Positions 13,128 to 20,189 of a stretch of 24,869 bases of DNA are shown here, in pieces; position 1 is the stretch's first letter; every line of letters begins with the position of its first letter. The notes beneath the pieces were generated by a model. It saw only the letters and a list, made by a program, of their open reading frames with translations. It searched no databases and had not been told where the DNA came from. Source of the DNA: a virus; IMG/VR virus record IMGVR_UViG_3300022602_004801, positions 1 to 24,869 of that record. One strand, 5' to 3'. The translations under genes and the position numbers were made by a program.

Positions 13128-14984
13128 ATGAGCAAAGTGATAGGTATTGACCTTGGAACCACCAACAGTTGCGTGGCTGTGATCGAAGGTGGCAAGTCTA
13201 AGGTATTAGAGAACGCAGAAGGCGCCCGCACCACGCCCAGCATAGTGGGTTTCAAGGACGGCGAGACCATGGTAGGCGCACCTGCCAAGCGACAGGCAGT
13301 GACCAACCCCAAGAACACGTTACACGCAGTCAAGCGCTTGATTGGCCGCCGCTATGAAGATGACAGCGTGCAGAAGGACAAGAAGCTGCTGAGCTATGCC
13401 ATCGTGGCAGCTGCCAACGGAGATGCCTGGGTAGAAGTTGACGGCAAGAAGATGAGCCCTAGCGAAGTATCGGCTAAGATACTGACCAAGATGAAGGAAA
13501 CTGCTGAGCGCTATCTTGGCACCACAGTTGACCAAGCAGTGATCACTGTGCCAGCTTACTTCAATGATAGCCAGCGCCAGGCCACCAAGGACGCAGGTAA
13601 GATCGCTGGATTGGAAGTGCTGCGCATCATCAACGAACCCACTGCAGCCGCGCTGGCATATGGATTGGACAAGAAGCAGAGCGGCAAGATTGCTGTGTAT
13701 GATCTGGGTGGTGGTACCTTTGACGTCAGCATCCTCGAGCTTGGCGACGGCGTGTTTGAAGTGCTCAGCACCAACGGTGATACACAGCTGGGCGGCGAAG
13801 ACTTCGATCTTCGCATCGTGGACTTTCTCGCAGACACCTTCAAGAACGAACAGGGCATTGATCTGCGCAAGGACACCATGGCACTGCAGCGCCTGAAGGA
13901 AGCTGCTGAGAAGGCCAAGATTGAGCTCAGCTCCAGCAGCCAAACTGAAATCAACCTACCCTACATCACCGCAGACAAGGATGGTCCCAAGCATCTAACC
14001 GTTACACTTTCGCGTGCCAAGCTTGAAAGCCTAGTTGATGACCTGGTCACACGCACACAGGGTCCTTGCCGCAAGGCATTGGCTGATGCTGGACTACAAG
14101 CCAGCGACATCAGCGAGGTCATACTGGTTGGTGGTCAGACTCGCATGCCCAAGGTACAGCAGGCCGTGAAGGAAATCTTCAAGCGCGATCCCAGCCAGGG
14201 CGTGAACCCAGATGAAGTGGTGGCCATGGGTGCTGCCATCCAGGGTGGCGTTCTGCAGGGCGACGTCAAGGACGTGCTGTTGCTGGACGTGACTCCTCTG
14301 AGCCTTGGCATTGAAACTCTAGGCGGAGTGTTTACCAAGCTGATCGAGCGCAACACTACCATACCAACCAAGAAGAGCCAGGTGTTCTCTACAGCAGCAG
14401 ACAATCAACCAGCTGTTAGCATAGCAGTGTTCCAAGGGGAACGCCAGATCGCACGCGACAACAAGAGCTTGGCCAACTTTGAACTAACCGGAATCGCACC
14501 AGCACCTCGCGGTGTGCCGCAGATTGAAGTGACCTTTGACATCGATGCCAACGGCATCGTGCATGTCAGTGCCAAGGACCAAGCAACTGGTAAGGAACAG
14601 AAGATCGCCATCCAGAGCAGCGGCGGACTCAGTGACGAAGACATCGAGCGCATGGTGCGCGAGGCTGAGGAAAACGCAGAAGCTGATAAGAAGAAGCGCG
14701 AAGTGATCGAGACTCGCAACGGTGCTGAGAGCCAGATCAACATGGCTGAGAAGCAGCTCAAGGAACATGAGGACAAGATCCCAGCTGACCTCAAGACTGA
14801 AGTCGAAGCAGCTATCGCAGACGTCCGCACTGCTATCGCAGGTGATGACGTGGCTGAGATGCGGCCAGTGCTGGAGAAGTTTGGTCAGACGCTTATGAAG
14901 ATTGGCGAGATCGTATACAAGGCCCAGAGCACGCCTCCCAGCCCAGACGAGCCAATTGACGTGGAAGCCAAACCAGCAGACTGA
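13128..14984 (+). CDS. dnaK: DnaK (Hsp70) chaperone
   Basis: A full-length 618-residue Hsp70 that binds exposed hydrophobic segments in an ATP cycle. [10 protein letters not shown], the [11 protein letters not shown] segment, [12 protein letters not shown] and [11 protein letters not shown] cover the nucleotide-binding domain. [14 protein letters not shown] begins the substrate domain, which runs through [15 protein letters not shown] and the helical lid (about 500-600). The tail is short and acidic and ends AKPAD rather than in an EEV-type end. Sequence style is alphaproteobacterial, from memory. The ATG at 13128 is chosen because GAGGAG lies 6 nt upstream; the longer frame begins seven codons earlier across that site. 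No dnaJ or grpE is present, so host co-chaperones would be needed. It has its own strong promoter with an inverted repeat in the leader. Confidence 0.98.
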   Translation: MSKVIGIDLGTTNSCVAVIEGGKSKVLENAEGARTTPSIVGFKDGETMVGAPAKRQAVTNPKNTLHAVKRLIGRRYEDDSVQKDKKLLSYAIVAAANGDAWVEVDGKKMSPSEVSAKILTKMKETAERYLGTTVDQAVITVPAYFNDSQRQATKDAGKIAGLEVLRIINEPTAAALAYGLDKKQSGKIAVYDLGGGTFDVSILELGDGVFEVLSTNGDTQLGGEDFDLRIVDFLADTFKNEQGIDLRKDTMALQRLKEAAEKAKIELSSSSQTEINLPYITADKDGPKHLTVTLSRAKLESLVDDLVTRTQGPCRKALADAGLQASDISEVILVGGQTRMPKVQQAVKEIFKRDPSQGVNPDEVVAMGAAIQGGVLQGDVKDVLLLDVTPLSLGIETLGGVFTKLIERNTTIPTKKSQVFSTAADNQPAVSIAVFQGERQIARDNKSLANFELTGIAPAPRGVPQIEVTFDIDANGIVHVSAKDQATGKEQKIAIQSSGGLSDEDIERMVREAEENAEADKKKREVIETRNGAESQINMAEKQLKEHEDKIPADLKTEVEAAIADVRTAIAGDDVAEMRPVLEKFGQTLMKIGEIVYKAQSTPPSPDEPIDVEAKPAD

Positions 14985-14996
14985 TAGGAGCAGCAC

Positions 14997-15449
14997 ATGT
15001 CCCGCACGGGTAAGATAGGATTCACCTGCAGCACCATGGATCTATTCCATGCGGGGCATGTGGCCATGCTTGAACAAGCCAAGCAGCATTGTGATTGGCT
15101 GATAGTTGGTTTGCAGAGCGATCCATCTCTGGATCGCAAGAGCAAAAACAAACCAGTGCAGAGCATCGTGGAACGGCAGATACAGGTAAAGGGCTGCCGT
15201 TTCGTGGACGAGGTTTGGGTATATGACACAGAAAAAGATCTGGAAGATCTGCTAAACATACTGCCAATTGACGTAAGGATCCTTGGCGAAGAATACCAAG
15301 GCAAACAGTTCACTGGGCTACAGATTTGCCAGGATCGTGGCATAGAAATTGTTTTCAACGAGCGCAGGCACGGATTCAGCAGCAGTGGTCTGCGCACCAG
15401 AGTATATAACCTTGAAAGTGCCAAATCCAAGGATGCTATAGAGCAGTAA
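14997..15449 (+). CDS. Cytidylyltransferase-like nucleotidyltransferase
   Basis: A 150-residue enzyme of the HxGH nucleotidyltransferase superfamily, closest in pattern to glycerol-3-phosphate cytidylyltransferase (TagD) and RfaE-type domains, which make CDP- or ADP-linked sugars and alcohols. FTCSTMDLFHAGHVAML carries H18-A-G-H21. KNKPVQSIVERQIQVKGCRFVDEV (49-72) matches the KPV...ER...VDEV segment, and GFSSSGLRTR (126-135) stands for the RTSGISTT-type nucleotide loop. TAGGAG precedes the ATG, 12 nt after dnaK, so they share a transcript. It may supply an activated precursor for the glycosyltransferase-like proteins in this window; that link is inference, and the exact substrate cannot be read. 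Confidence 0.82.
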   Translation: MSRTGKIGFTCSTMDLFHAGHVAMLEQAKQHCDWLIVGLQSDPSLDRKSKNKPVQSIVERQIQVKGCRFVDEVWVYDTEKDLEDLLNILPIDVRILGEEYQGKQFTGLQICQDRGIEIVFNERRHGFSSSGLRTRVYNLESAKSKDAIEQ

Positions 15450-15455
15450 ATACTG

Positions 15456-15483
15456 TTGACAACTGCATAAATTCTGCTAATAT
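15456..15483 (+). promoter_or_regulatory. Sigma70-like promoter, extended -10
   Basis: TTGACA, 16 nt, TAATAT, with TGC directly before the -10 box, about 20 nt before the ATG at 15504. Confidence 0.7.
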
Positions 15484-15503
15484 GCAGGTATAAGGAGAAG
15501 AAA

Positions 15504-15782
15504 ATGCGTAAGATATTGTCTATGGCACTTGCAATGGCCATTCTATCAACTTCTGCTGCTCATGCTGAATATCGAGGACCTCGCCCAGGTTATAATGGTG
15601 GCTGGGTGGCGCCTTTGGTTGGAGGACTCATTGTAGGTGGTATTGTGGGTGGTGCTATGGCACAACCGCGTTATTACGAAGAGCCGGGCTGGCACACAGA
15701 ATGCCGCCGTGAGCGAGTATTTGATCAATGGGGCAACTTCATTGGGTATGAACGCCACTGCTACCGCGTTCCAAATTACTGA
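15504..15782 (+). CDS. Exported Gly-rich small protein
   Basis: A 92-residue protein with a clear Sec signal peptide: basic MRK, a hydrophobic core to about residue 16, and a probable cut after AHA (residue 21). After an RGPRPGYNGG linker comes a glycine-zipper segment (APLVGGLIVGGIVGGAMAQ, about 36-54). The C-terminus is aromatic and basic with two Cys (C67 in HTECRRERV, C87 in RHCYRV) that could form a disulfide. It resembles bacterial periplasmic or outer-membrane glycine-zipper proteins more than typical phage proteins and may be a host-derived envelope modifier, for example in superinfection exclusion or lysis. AAGGAG and its own promoter stand upstream. Confidence 0.75.
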   Translation: MRKILSMALAMAILSTSAAHAEYRGPRPGYNGGWVAPLVGGLIVGGIVGGAMAQPRYYEEPGWHTECRRERVFDQWGNFIGYERHCYRVPNY

Positions 15783-15810
15783 TTGACAGATCATGGTTGT
15801 GTGCTACAAT
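15783..15810 (+). promoter_or_regulatory. Sigma70-like promoter, extended -10
   Basis: TTGACA, 16 nt, TACAAT with TGC directly before the -10 box. It begins at the last base of the exported-protein stop codon region and drives the ArfA-like gene. Confidence 0.7.
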
Positions 15811-15837
15811 GCCACTATAGGTGTAGAGGAGGTTGTG

Positions 15838-15966
15838 GTGCGCAATGCATATGCAAAAGCGCTCGAAAATCCACTATTCCGCCAACGCAAAGTTGCGGCC
15901 CGAAAGGGCAAAGGTGCTTACAAGCGCACGGAAAAACATGTCCGCAAACAACACATGGATGTTTGA
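15838..15966 (+). CDS. ArfA-like alternative ribosome-rescue factor
   Basis: A 42-residue basic protein from a GTG start, with AGGAGG 5 nt upstream (another in-frame GTG stands at 15835). Residues 3-17 (NAYAKALENPLFRQR) line up without gaps with residues 14-28 of E. coli ArfA (NAIEALLHDPLFRQR), and KGKGAYKR plus a following KH match the KGKGSYMRKGKH stretch. ArfA binds ribosomes stalled on broken mRNA and recruits release factor 2; the basic tail enters the empty mRNA channel. The position equal to ArfA A18 is Lys here. E. coli arfA is made from truncated mRNA, whereas this frame has a normal stop soon after the functional core, so it would not depend on mRNA cleavage. It has its own promoter. 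The match is from memory but long and specific. Confidence 0.78.
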   Translation: MRNAYAKALENPLFRQRKVAARKGKGAYKRTEKHVRKQHMDV

Positions 15967-16219
15967 CAACGATTGGTGGCACTCAGAAAGCAGCAATCTC
16001 TGCCGCAGGATCAACAGCCTACCGTATGATACCAAACATGAGATGACCAAGCTGTTCGAGGTATGCGAGGACCAAGCTATGGCCATATGGCGAGAAGAAA
16101 TCACCTGCAGATATCATCAAAAACAAACTGACAAACACAAGAAACTCATGCAGAAATTCCGAGAAACCCACAGCAATTTGGAGCAGCATGTGGTCATGGC
16201 CCTGCTGATGCGACCATGA
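15938..16219 (+). CDS. Hypothetical protein, 93 aa
   Basis: A 93-residue protein, Trp- and His-rich, starting inside the ArfA-like gene in another frame. The N-terminus reads NNTWMFDNDWWHSESSN. Then comes a helical charged region with two Cys (about 22 and 43) and a Lys/Gln-rich helix. There is no good ribosome-binding site at 15938, so it probably depends on translation of the ArfA-like frame; an in-frame ATG at 15959 is an alternative. The longer reading of this frame back to 15833 is rejected because it competes with the ArfA-like frame for the same AGGAGG. Its stop overlaps the next start (ATGA). No family recognised. Confidence 0.55.
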   Translation: MSANNTWMFDNDWWHSESSNLCRRINSLPYDTKHEMTKLFEVCEDQAMAIWREEITCRYHQKQTDKHKKLMQKFRETHSNLEQHVVMALLMRP

Positions 16220-16467
16220 GCGTGGGATTTAATTTCTTCCTTCATGTGATATTTGTGCTGCTTTGCATTGGTCTAGGCTATGTGTTGCGTTGGAGCATGG
16301 AGGAATTCAAGGAACTTGACGCACAGGTCAAGAGAATGAAACAACCAGAAACTGTGTTTCAGGCTCCTGCCAAATCACAGACATCGTTGCCAACCTTGCA
16401 AACTACCATGCAGGGCAAAGCTGATCCTGCAAAATTAGCTGAACTCAAGGCAACCATAAAGAAGTAG
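16216..16467 (+). CDS. Small single-pass membrane protein, 83 aa
   Basis: An 83-residue protein with one strong N-terminal membrane helix (about residues 5-24, FNFFLHVIFVLLCIGLGYVL). A charged amphipathic segment and a Gln/Ser/Thr/Lys-rich tail follow. The topology is probably N-out or signal-anchor with a cytoplasmic tail. Its ATG overlaps the stop of the preceding gene (ATGA), so translation is coupled. No family recognised. It lies in a run of small genes of which at least three encode membrane helices. Confidence 0.6.
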   Translation: MSVGFNFFLHVIFVLLCIGLGYVLRWSMEEFKELDAQVKRMKQPETVFQAPAKSQTSLPTLQTTMQGKADPAKLAELKATIKK

Positions 16468-16495
16468 CGATATATACTGCTGGGAGGTCTGGCAG

Positions 16496-16666
16496 ATGGA
16501 GATAGAAGCATATTTTGATACAGTAAAAGATTGCTTTATCGTTGTGTTGTGGAAAGACGACACAGTGCTGGAAAAACAACATTTGGCCAGCCTGGAAGAA
16601 GTGGATGCCAGCGTGAATCTCTTGCGCCGCCTCTATCCTCTCGCCACAGTGATTTATGGAGTCTGA
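16496..16666 (+). CDS. Small hypothetical protein, 56 aa
   Basis: A 56-residue acidic protein: MEIEAYFDTVKDCF, a VVLWKDD strand turn, and a helix ending RRLYPLATVIYG. The layout (two beta strands, a helix, a last strand) could be a small alpha/beta fold. GGGAGG lies 8 nt before the ATG, which is strong support despite the small size. Its stop is followed at once by the next small gene. No family recognised. Confidence 0.6.
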   Translation: MEIEAYFDTVKDCFIVVLWKDDTVLEKQHLASLEEVDASVNLLRRLYPLATVIYGV

Positions 16667-16667
16667 C

Positions 16668-16784
16668 ATGCCGCATACCATGAGAGCCATGATATATGCT
16701 GTTGTAATTCCACAATCCCTGTACGTCATGGGCATGTGTTGGTTGGTAGCAGCAATCAATGCCACCCAGGGAGTGCGTCGATGA
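16668..16784 (+). CDS. Small membrane peptide, 38 aa
   Basis: A 38-residue frame, MPHTMRAMIY followed by a hydrophobic stretch to about residue 31, then a short basic end. It would form one membrane helix. The ATG lies one base after the previous stop and its own TGA overlaps the next ATG (ATGA), a pattern repeated through this cluster. There is no obvious own ribosome-binding site, so it relies on coupling. No family recognised. Confidence 0.5.
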   Translation: MPHTMRAMIYAVVIPQSLYVMGMCWLVAAINATQGVRR

Positions 16785-17014
16785 CAGATGCCATAGATCA
16801 GCTGTTTGATCATCTCGAGACCATGTTTGATGCCGCTGACGACATGTGGGAAGAAGAGAAGTACGCCAACTATCGCGAACGGTTGAAGATCAAGGAAGAA
16901 CGATACGAGCCTGCCAAGCAAGCAGCACGTACTGCTTTCAAGGTAGCTGTATCTGATCTCATTCAACAAGAGGTACGCAAGCAGATCAGTGCCAAGAACT
17001 GGGGCATGTTATAA
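16781..17014 (+). CDS. Small acidic helical protein, 77 aa
   Basis: A 77-residue protein that looks all-helical: TDAIDQLFDHLETMFDAADD, then a WEEEKYANYRERLKIKEERYE coiled stretch, then a more hydrophobic helix ending in a basic QEVRKQISAK. The start at 16781 is preferred to an in-frame start 45 nt upstream because GGGAG lies 8 nt before it and the ATGA overlap couples it to the 38-residue frame. No family recognised. Confidence 0.65.
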   Translation: MTDAIDQLFDHLETMFDAADDMWEEEKYANYRERLKIKEERYEPAKQAARTAFKVAVSDLIQQEVRKQISAKNWGML

Positions 17015-17015
17015 C

Positions 17016-17111
17016 GTGTATAATATACTGCTTGGTGTTTTATTCGTTGCGATATTAGCTGGTATGATTGGCTACATGCTGAGCTATCGCGATCAGAATA
17101 CCCTAGATTAG
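17016..17111 (+). CDS. Putative 31-residue membrane peptide
   Basis: A GTG-started frame one base after the previous stop. It encodes one hydrophobic helix (about residues 3-25, NILLGVLFVAILAGMIGYML) and a short polar tail, SYRDQNTLD. The composition is that of a typical small phage membrane peptide and fits the pattern of the cluster, but there is no clear ribosome-binding site, so coupling is assumed. Confidence 0.45.
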   Translation: MYNILLGVLFVAILAGMIGYMLSYRDQNTLD

Positions 17112-17168
17112 TGGCATTTCCGTTGAAAATTGCCTTAGATTTCAACAGCATAATCTGAAAATAAACGG

Positions 17169-17196
17169 TTGACACTATCACAATGTGTGCTATTGT
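17169..17196 (+). promoter_or_regulatory. Sigma70-like promoter for the rIIA-like gene
   Basis: TTGACA, 16 nt, TATTGT with TGC directly before the -10 box, giving a leader of about 75 nt before the ATG at 17279. The intergenic stretch 17112-17168 shows nothing else I can name. Confidence 0.65.
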
Positions 17197-17278
17197 AATC
17201 ATGTAGCACAGAGGAGCGGGCATTTATCAAAGTGCCATCTCTTCATTTAATCCACCAGATTTCTCACAAGGATTAACT

Positions 17279-19399
17279 ATGATACCTAGTACTGTAGCGA
17301 GAGATAGCAATTCAGTTGCCGGTTCTGTTGATAATAATCCACAATTTACCATCACTGCTAGCGGCCGCGCCTTCAAGATCCTCAGCGATGGTCTCTACAG
17401 CGACAAGATCCGCGCAATCATCCGCGAGCTTGCTTGCAACGCTCGTGACAGCCATGTAGCTGCTGGCAACACAGCACCATGGGACATGCACCTTCCCACG
17501 TATGATGAGAATTGGTTCAGCATCGAGGATTTTGGCACTGGCATGAGCCATGAGGACGTGATGAACGTCTACAGCCGTTACTTTGCCAGCACCAAGACTG
17601 CCAGCAATGATTTCGTTGGACAGCTGGGATTGGGCAGCAAGAGCCCATTCAGCCTCACTCGTGCGTTCACCGTGAACAGCTGCTATGCGGGTGTTGAGAA
17701 TCGTTACCGCATGTATTTTGACGACAGCGACACACCGCGTGTGGATCACATCGCCAGCGGCCCTGCTACGAAAACTGGCATCAAGGTACAGTTTGCTGTG
17801 CCCAATGGTATAGATCGCTGGCACAACAAGGCAGTTGAAGTGCTGCGCTGGTTTGATCAGAAACCAACCTGCAACGTCCAGATCGAGATGGATCTCGCTG
17901 AGCCTGCACGCCGTGGACAGGGTTGGCGCATCTGGGACAAGGCTCAGTGGAACGGTGGTTATAGCCAGATCCTCATGGGAGGTGTGCTGTATCCTTTGGA
18001 TCGCCATAGCTTACCTGACATGGATCACCGTATCAGCTATCTCTGTGATTTTTCCATCGTGATTGACATGCCCATCGGCGACTGTGACGTGGCTGCCAGC
18101 CGTGAAGGTCTCAGCTATGATCCTCGTACAGTCAGCAACATCATTGCGCGGTTGAACGCAGTGCGTGACAACATGGTGGCCTTGGTCAGTGATGCGATCA
18201 GCAACGCACCCACGCTCTGGGCAGCACATCACCAATGGCATGTCAACTTCACAGGATCAGCAGGTTTCAACATGCGCCGCGTGTTTGATGACGTGCAGCT
18301 GGAATGGCAGGGCAACAACATCGATCGCGGCACTATCTCAGTGAATACCACTGACCTGTACAAGAAAGCTGACAACGGCGTGCGTCTCATGCCTGCGCAG
18401 ATCAAGAGCGTGCGCAAGCATGACAGCTTCATGGTGACCTGTGCCCCTGCTACCAAGATCGTGTTTGACGATCTCAAGAAGGGTGGGTTGAGTCGTGCAC
18501 GGCAGATGCATGCTGTTGCGGAGTACAAGAACGTTACGGTGTTGTTCCCACCTCGACAGGGTGGCTGGGAAGCACTGCGAGCCGAGCTGGGTTATCCAGA
18601 GGTTGTTTACACCAGCACGTTGCCTGAGGTAGCCAAGAAGACCAAGAATACCGTGCAGCAGGTTTGGTCACTTAACCACCACAGCCGCAACGGTGGCAAG
18701 TGGGCATGGAAGGAAGTTGATCCGGCCACGCTGCCCAAAGGCAAGCTGATCTATGTCACGCTCAAGAACTGGGACGTGACTGCTGGCCCCAAGTATCTAG
18801 GACGCTATGGTCTGGACACGCTGCGGTCAGCTGCGGTGCAGACTGGACTGATGAAATCAGATGCCACGATCTACGCAGTACGTCCGGCCAGCGTGCGCAA
18901 GCTGGATGCTCAGCGTTGGGTTGGCCTTCATGATTATCTGGAGCCCATGGTCAAGACCATGATGGCAGAGCCCAAGACACAGGCACTGTATCGTGCGCAT
19001 GCTGAGCAATCTCAGGTACAAGACGTGATACCAACCACTATCAACAAGCTCAGCGCTGTGGTTGACAAGTTGCGCAGCAAGGTCCGTGATCCAGACAGCG
19101 AGCTGATCAACTTTCTCGGTGGACTCAGCGACATGAAGGCTGCAAGCAACGTGGATCTGGGACCATACCGCACGCTGCAGAGGCACTATGAGATCAGCAT
19201 GCCCGAGTTTGATGAACGCAGCTCAGTTGGCATTGAAGCCGAGCGCATCAGTCGCAAGTATGGCTTACTCAAGCATGTGAACCTTGGTTATCACATTGAC
19301 AACGAAGGTTTGAACGATCTGGTTAACTACATTGATGCTGTGGACACTGCGCATGTGTTCCTCAGCTTGAGCAAATCAGACGCAGAAACTGAAGACTGA
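17279..19399 (+). CDS. rIIA-like protein with GHKL ATPase domain
   Basis: A 706-residue protein close in length to T4 rIIA. T4 rIIA and rIIB are membrane-associated proteins needed for growth in lambda lysogens and for normal lysis control. The N-terminal GHKL ATP-binding fold is clear: the N box IIRELACNARDSH (47-59, E50, N54, D57), the G1 box IEDFGTGMS (82-90), and the lid/G2 element GQLGLGSKSPFS (114-125). The remaining 550 residues have no motif I can name beyond a conserved-looking DCDVAASREGLSYDPRT element. AAGGA lies upstream of the ATG and the gene has its own promoter. The expected neighbour rIIB is not visible in the window. Confidence 0.88.
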   Translation: MIPSTVARDSNSVAGSVDNNPQFTITASGRAFKILSDGLYSDKIRAIIRELACNARDSHVAAGNTAPWDMHLPTYDENWFSIEDFGTGMSHEDVMNVYSRYFASTKTASNDFVGQLGLGSKSPFSLTRAFTVNSCYAGVENRYRMYFDDSDTPRVDHIASGPATKTGIKVQFAVPNGIDRWHNKAVEVLRWFDQKPTCNVQIEMDLAEPARRGQGWRIWDKAQWNGGYSQILMGGVLYPLDRHSLPDMDHRISYLCDFSIVIDMPIGDCDVAASREGLSYDPRTVSNIIARLNAVRDNMVALVSDAISNAPTLWAAHHQWHVNFTGSAGFNMRRVFDDVQLEWQGNNIDRGTISVNTTDLYKKADNGVRLMPAQIKSVRKHDSFMVTCAPATKIVFDDLKKGGLSRARQMHAVAEYKNVTVLFPPRQGGWEALRAELGYPEVVYTSTLPEVAKKTKNTVQQVWSLNHHSRNGGKWAWKEVDPATLPKGKLIYVTLKNWDVTAGPKYLGRYGLDTLRSAAVQTGLMKSDATIYAVRPASVRKLDAQRWVGLHDYLEPMVKTMMAEPKTQALYRAHAEQSQVQDVIPTTINKLSAVVDKLRSKVRDPDSELINFLGGLSDMKAASNVDLGPYRTLQRHYEISMPEFDERSSVGIEAERISRKYGLLKHVNLGYHIDNEGLNDLVNYIDAVDTAHVFLSLSKSDAETED

Positions 19400-19410
19400 T
19401 AATTTGTTAG

Positions 19411-19454
19411 GTCTCCGATCTTACCACATAATTACAGGAGTAACGATCGGAGAC
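19411..19454 (+). promoter_or_regulatory. Long hairpin that would mask the ribosome-binding site of the next gene
   Basis: GTCTCCGATC (19411-19420) and GATCGGAGAC (19445-19454) are a perfect 10-bp inverted repeat around a 24-nt loop. The right arm contains GGAGA, the ribosome-binding site of the gene starting at 19459. The loop ends in another AGGAG, 17 nt from the ATG. When folded the hairpin should limit translation. Confidence 0.6.
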
Positions 19455-19458
19455 TCCA

Positions 19459-20172
19459 ATGGAACTTACTCAAGATATGGTCAAGGTGCTGCAAGCAGCC
19501 AGGGTTCACTTTTGCATCCCTTGCTACGGTGGCCAGATCAACGAAGGCACCTTCATCAGCATGCTGAAATACATGGCCACGGCTCAGCGCCTTGGGTTGA
19601 ATTTCACCATTGACACCATGGTAAACGAAAGCTTGGTTTGCCGCGCTCGCAACAGCTTGGTTGCCAAGATGCTGTATTTTGAACCCAAGAGCACGCACTT
19701 GATGTTCGTGGACGCTGACATCGGCTTTGAGCCAGAAGAAATCTTCAAGCTGATCATAGCTGACAGGGACGTGGTGGGCGGACTATATCCCAAGAAGGCA
19801 CTGCCCATCAGCTACGTGGTCAACAAGGTACCGGGTGCAGAGAAGCAAGGCAACTTAGTTGAAGTGGCCAATCTGGGCACAGGTTTTATGATGATCAAAC
19901 GCCACGTGCTAGAGCAGATGATCGCCAAGCATCCTGAACTGCACTACGTGGACAGCATCGGATTGGATCCCAAGTATGATCCGTTCAAGTACGCGCTGTT
20001 TGACACTGAGATTGACAACGACAGCAAGGAATACCTCAGTGAAGATTATACCTTCTGCAAGCGTTGGCGTGCCATGGGTGGCAAGATCTGGGCCGACTTG
20101 ACCATCACGCTGAACCACATAGGATACTTTACATTCCGTGGTGATGCCACACAGCTCCAGCCGCATCTGTGA
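19459..20172 (+). CDS. GT-A fold glycosyltransferase-like protein 2
   Basis: A 237-residue GT-A protein. Key elements are the HFCIPCYGG strand (17-25), VCRARNSLVAKML (60-72), FVDADIGF with D85-A86-D87 (metal/nucleotide-sugar site), VGGLYPKK, LGTGFMMI, SEDYTFCKRW (acceptor-side acidic pair) and a late LNHIGYF with H220. The same plan is seen in the first gene of the window (YARN, DSD, GFGF, AED, VGH). The ribosome-binding site CGGAG lies inside a 10-bp hairpin arm, so expression may be held back. It is followed by a radical SAM gene 17 nt later. The acceptor is unknown. Confidence 0.75.
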   Translation: MELTQDMVKVLQAARVHFCIPCYGGQINEGTFISMLKYMATAQRLGLNFTIDTMVNESLVCRARNSLVAKMLYFEPKSTHLMFVDADIGFEPEEIFKLIIADRDVVGGLYPKKALPISYVVNKVPGAEKQGNLVEVANLGTGFMMIKRHVLEQMIAKHPELHYVDSIGLDPKYDPFKYALFDTEIDNDSKEYLSEDYTFCKRWRAMGGKIWADLTITLNHIGYFTFRGDATQLQPHL

Positions 20173-20189
20173 TATAGGATCCACGATGC

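Noticed and set aside
13320-13943. Open frame antisense to dnaK
   Set aside because: Mirror of a highly conserved gene; dnaK often produces open antisense frames.
15833-15937. N-terminal extension of the 93-residue protein to 128 codons
   Set aside because: This stretch codes for the ArfA-like protein in another frame, with a better start, and the extension has no family pattern.
652-17278. tRNA genes in the intergenic gaps
   Set aside because: I looked for cloverleaf-type arms and TTCGA-type loops in the short gaps and saw none; the gaps are mostly promoters and leaders.
17312-18007. Long open frame antisense to the rIIA-like gene (231 codons)
   Set aside because: Same reason: it lies wholly inside a well-supported gene, with no start signal and no recognisable protein.
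19411-19454. Terminator after the rIIA-like gene
   Set aside because: The stem is perfect but the loop is 24 nt and no T run follows; masking of the next ribosome-binding site explains it better.
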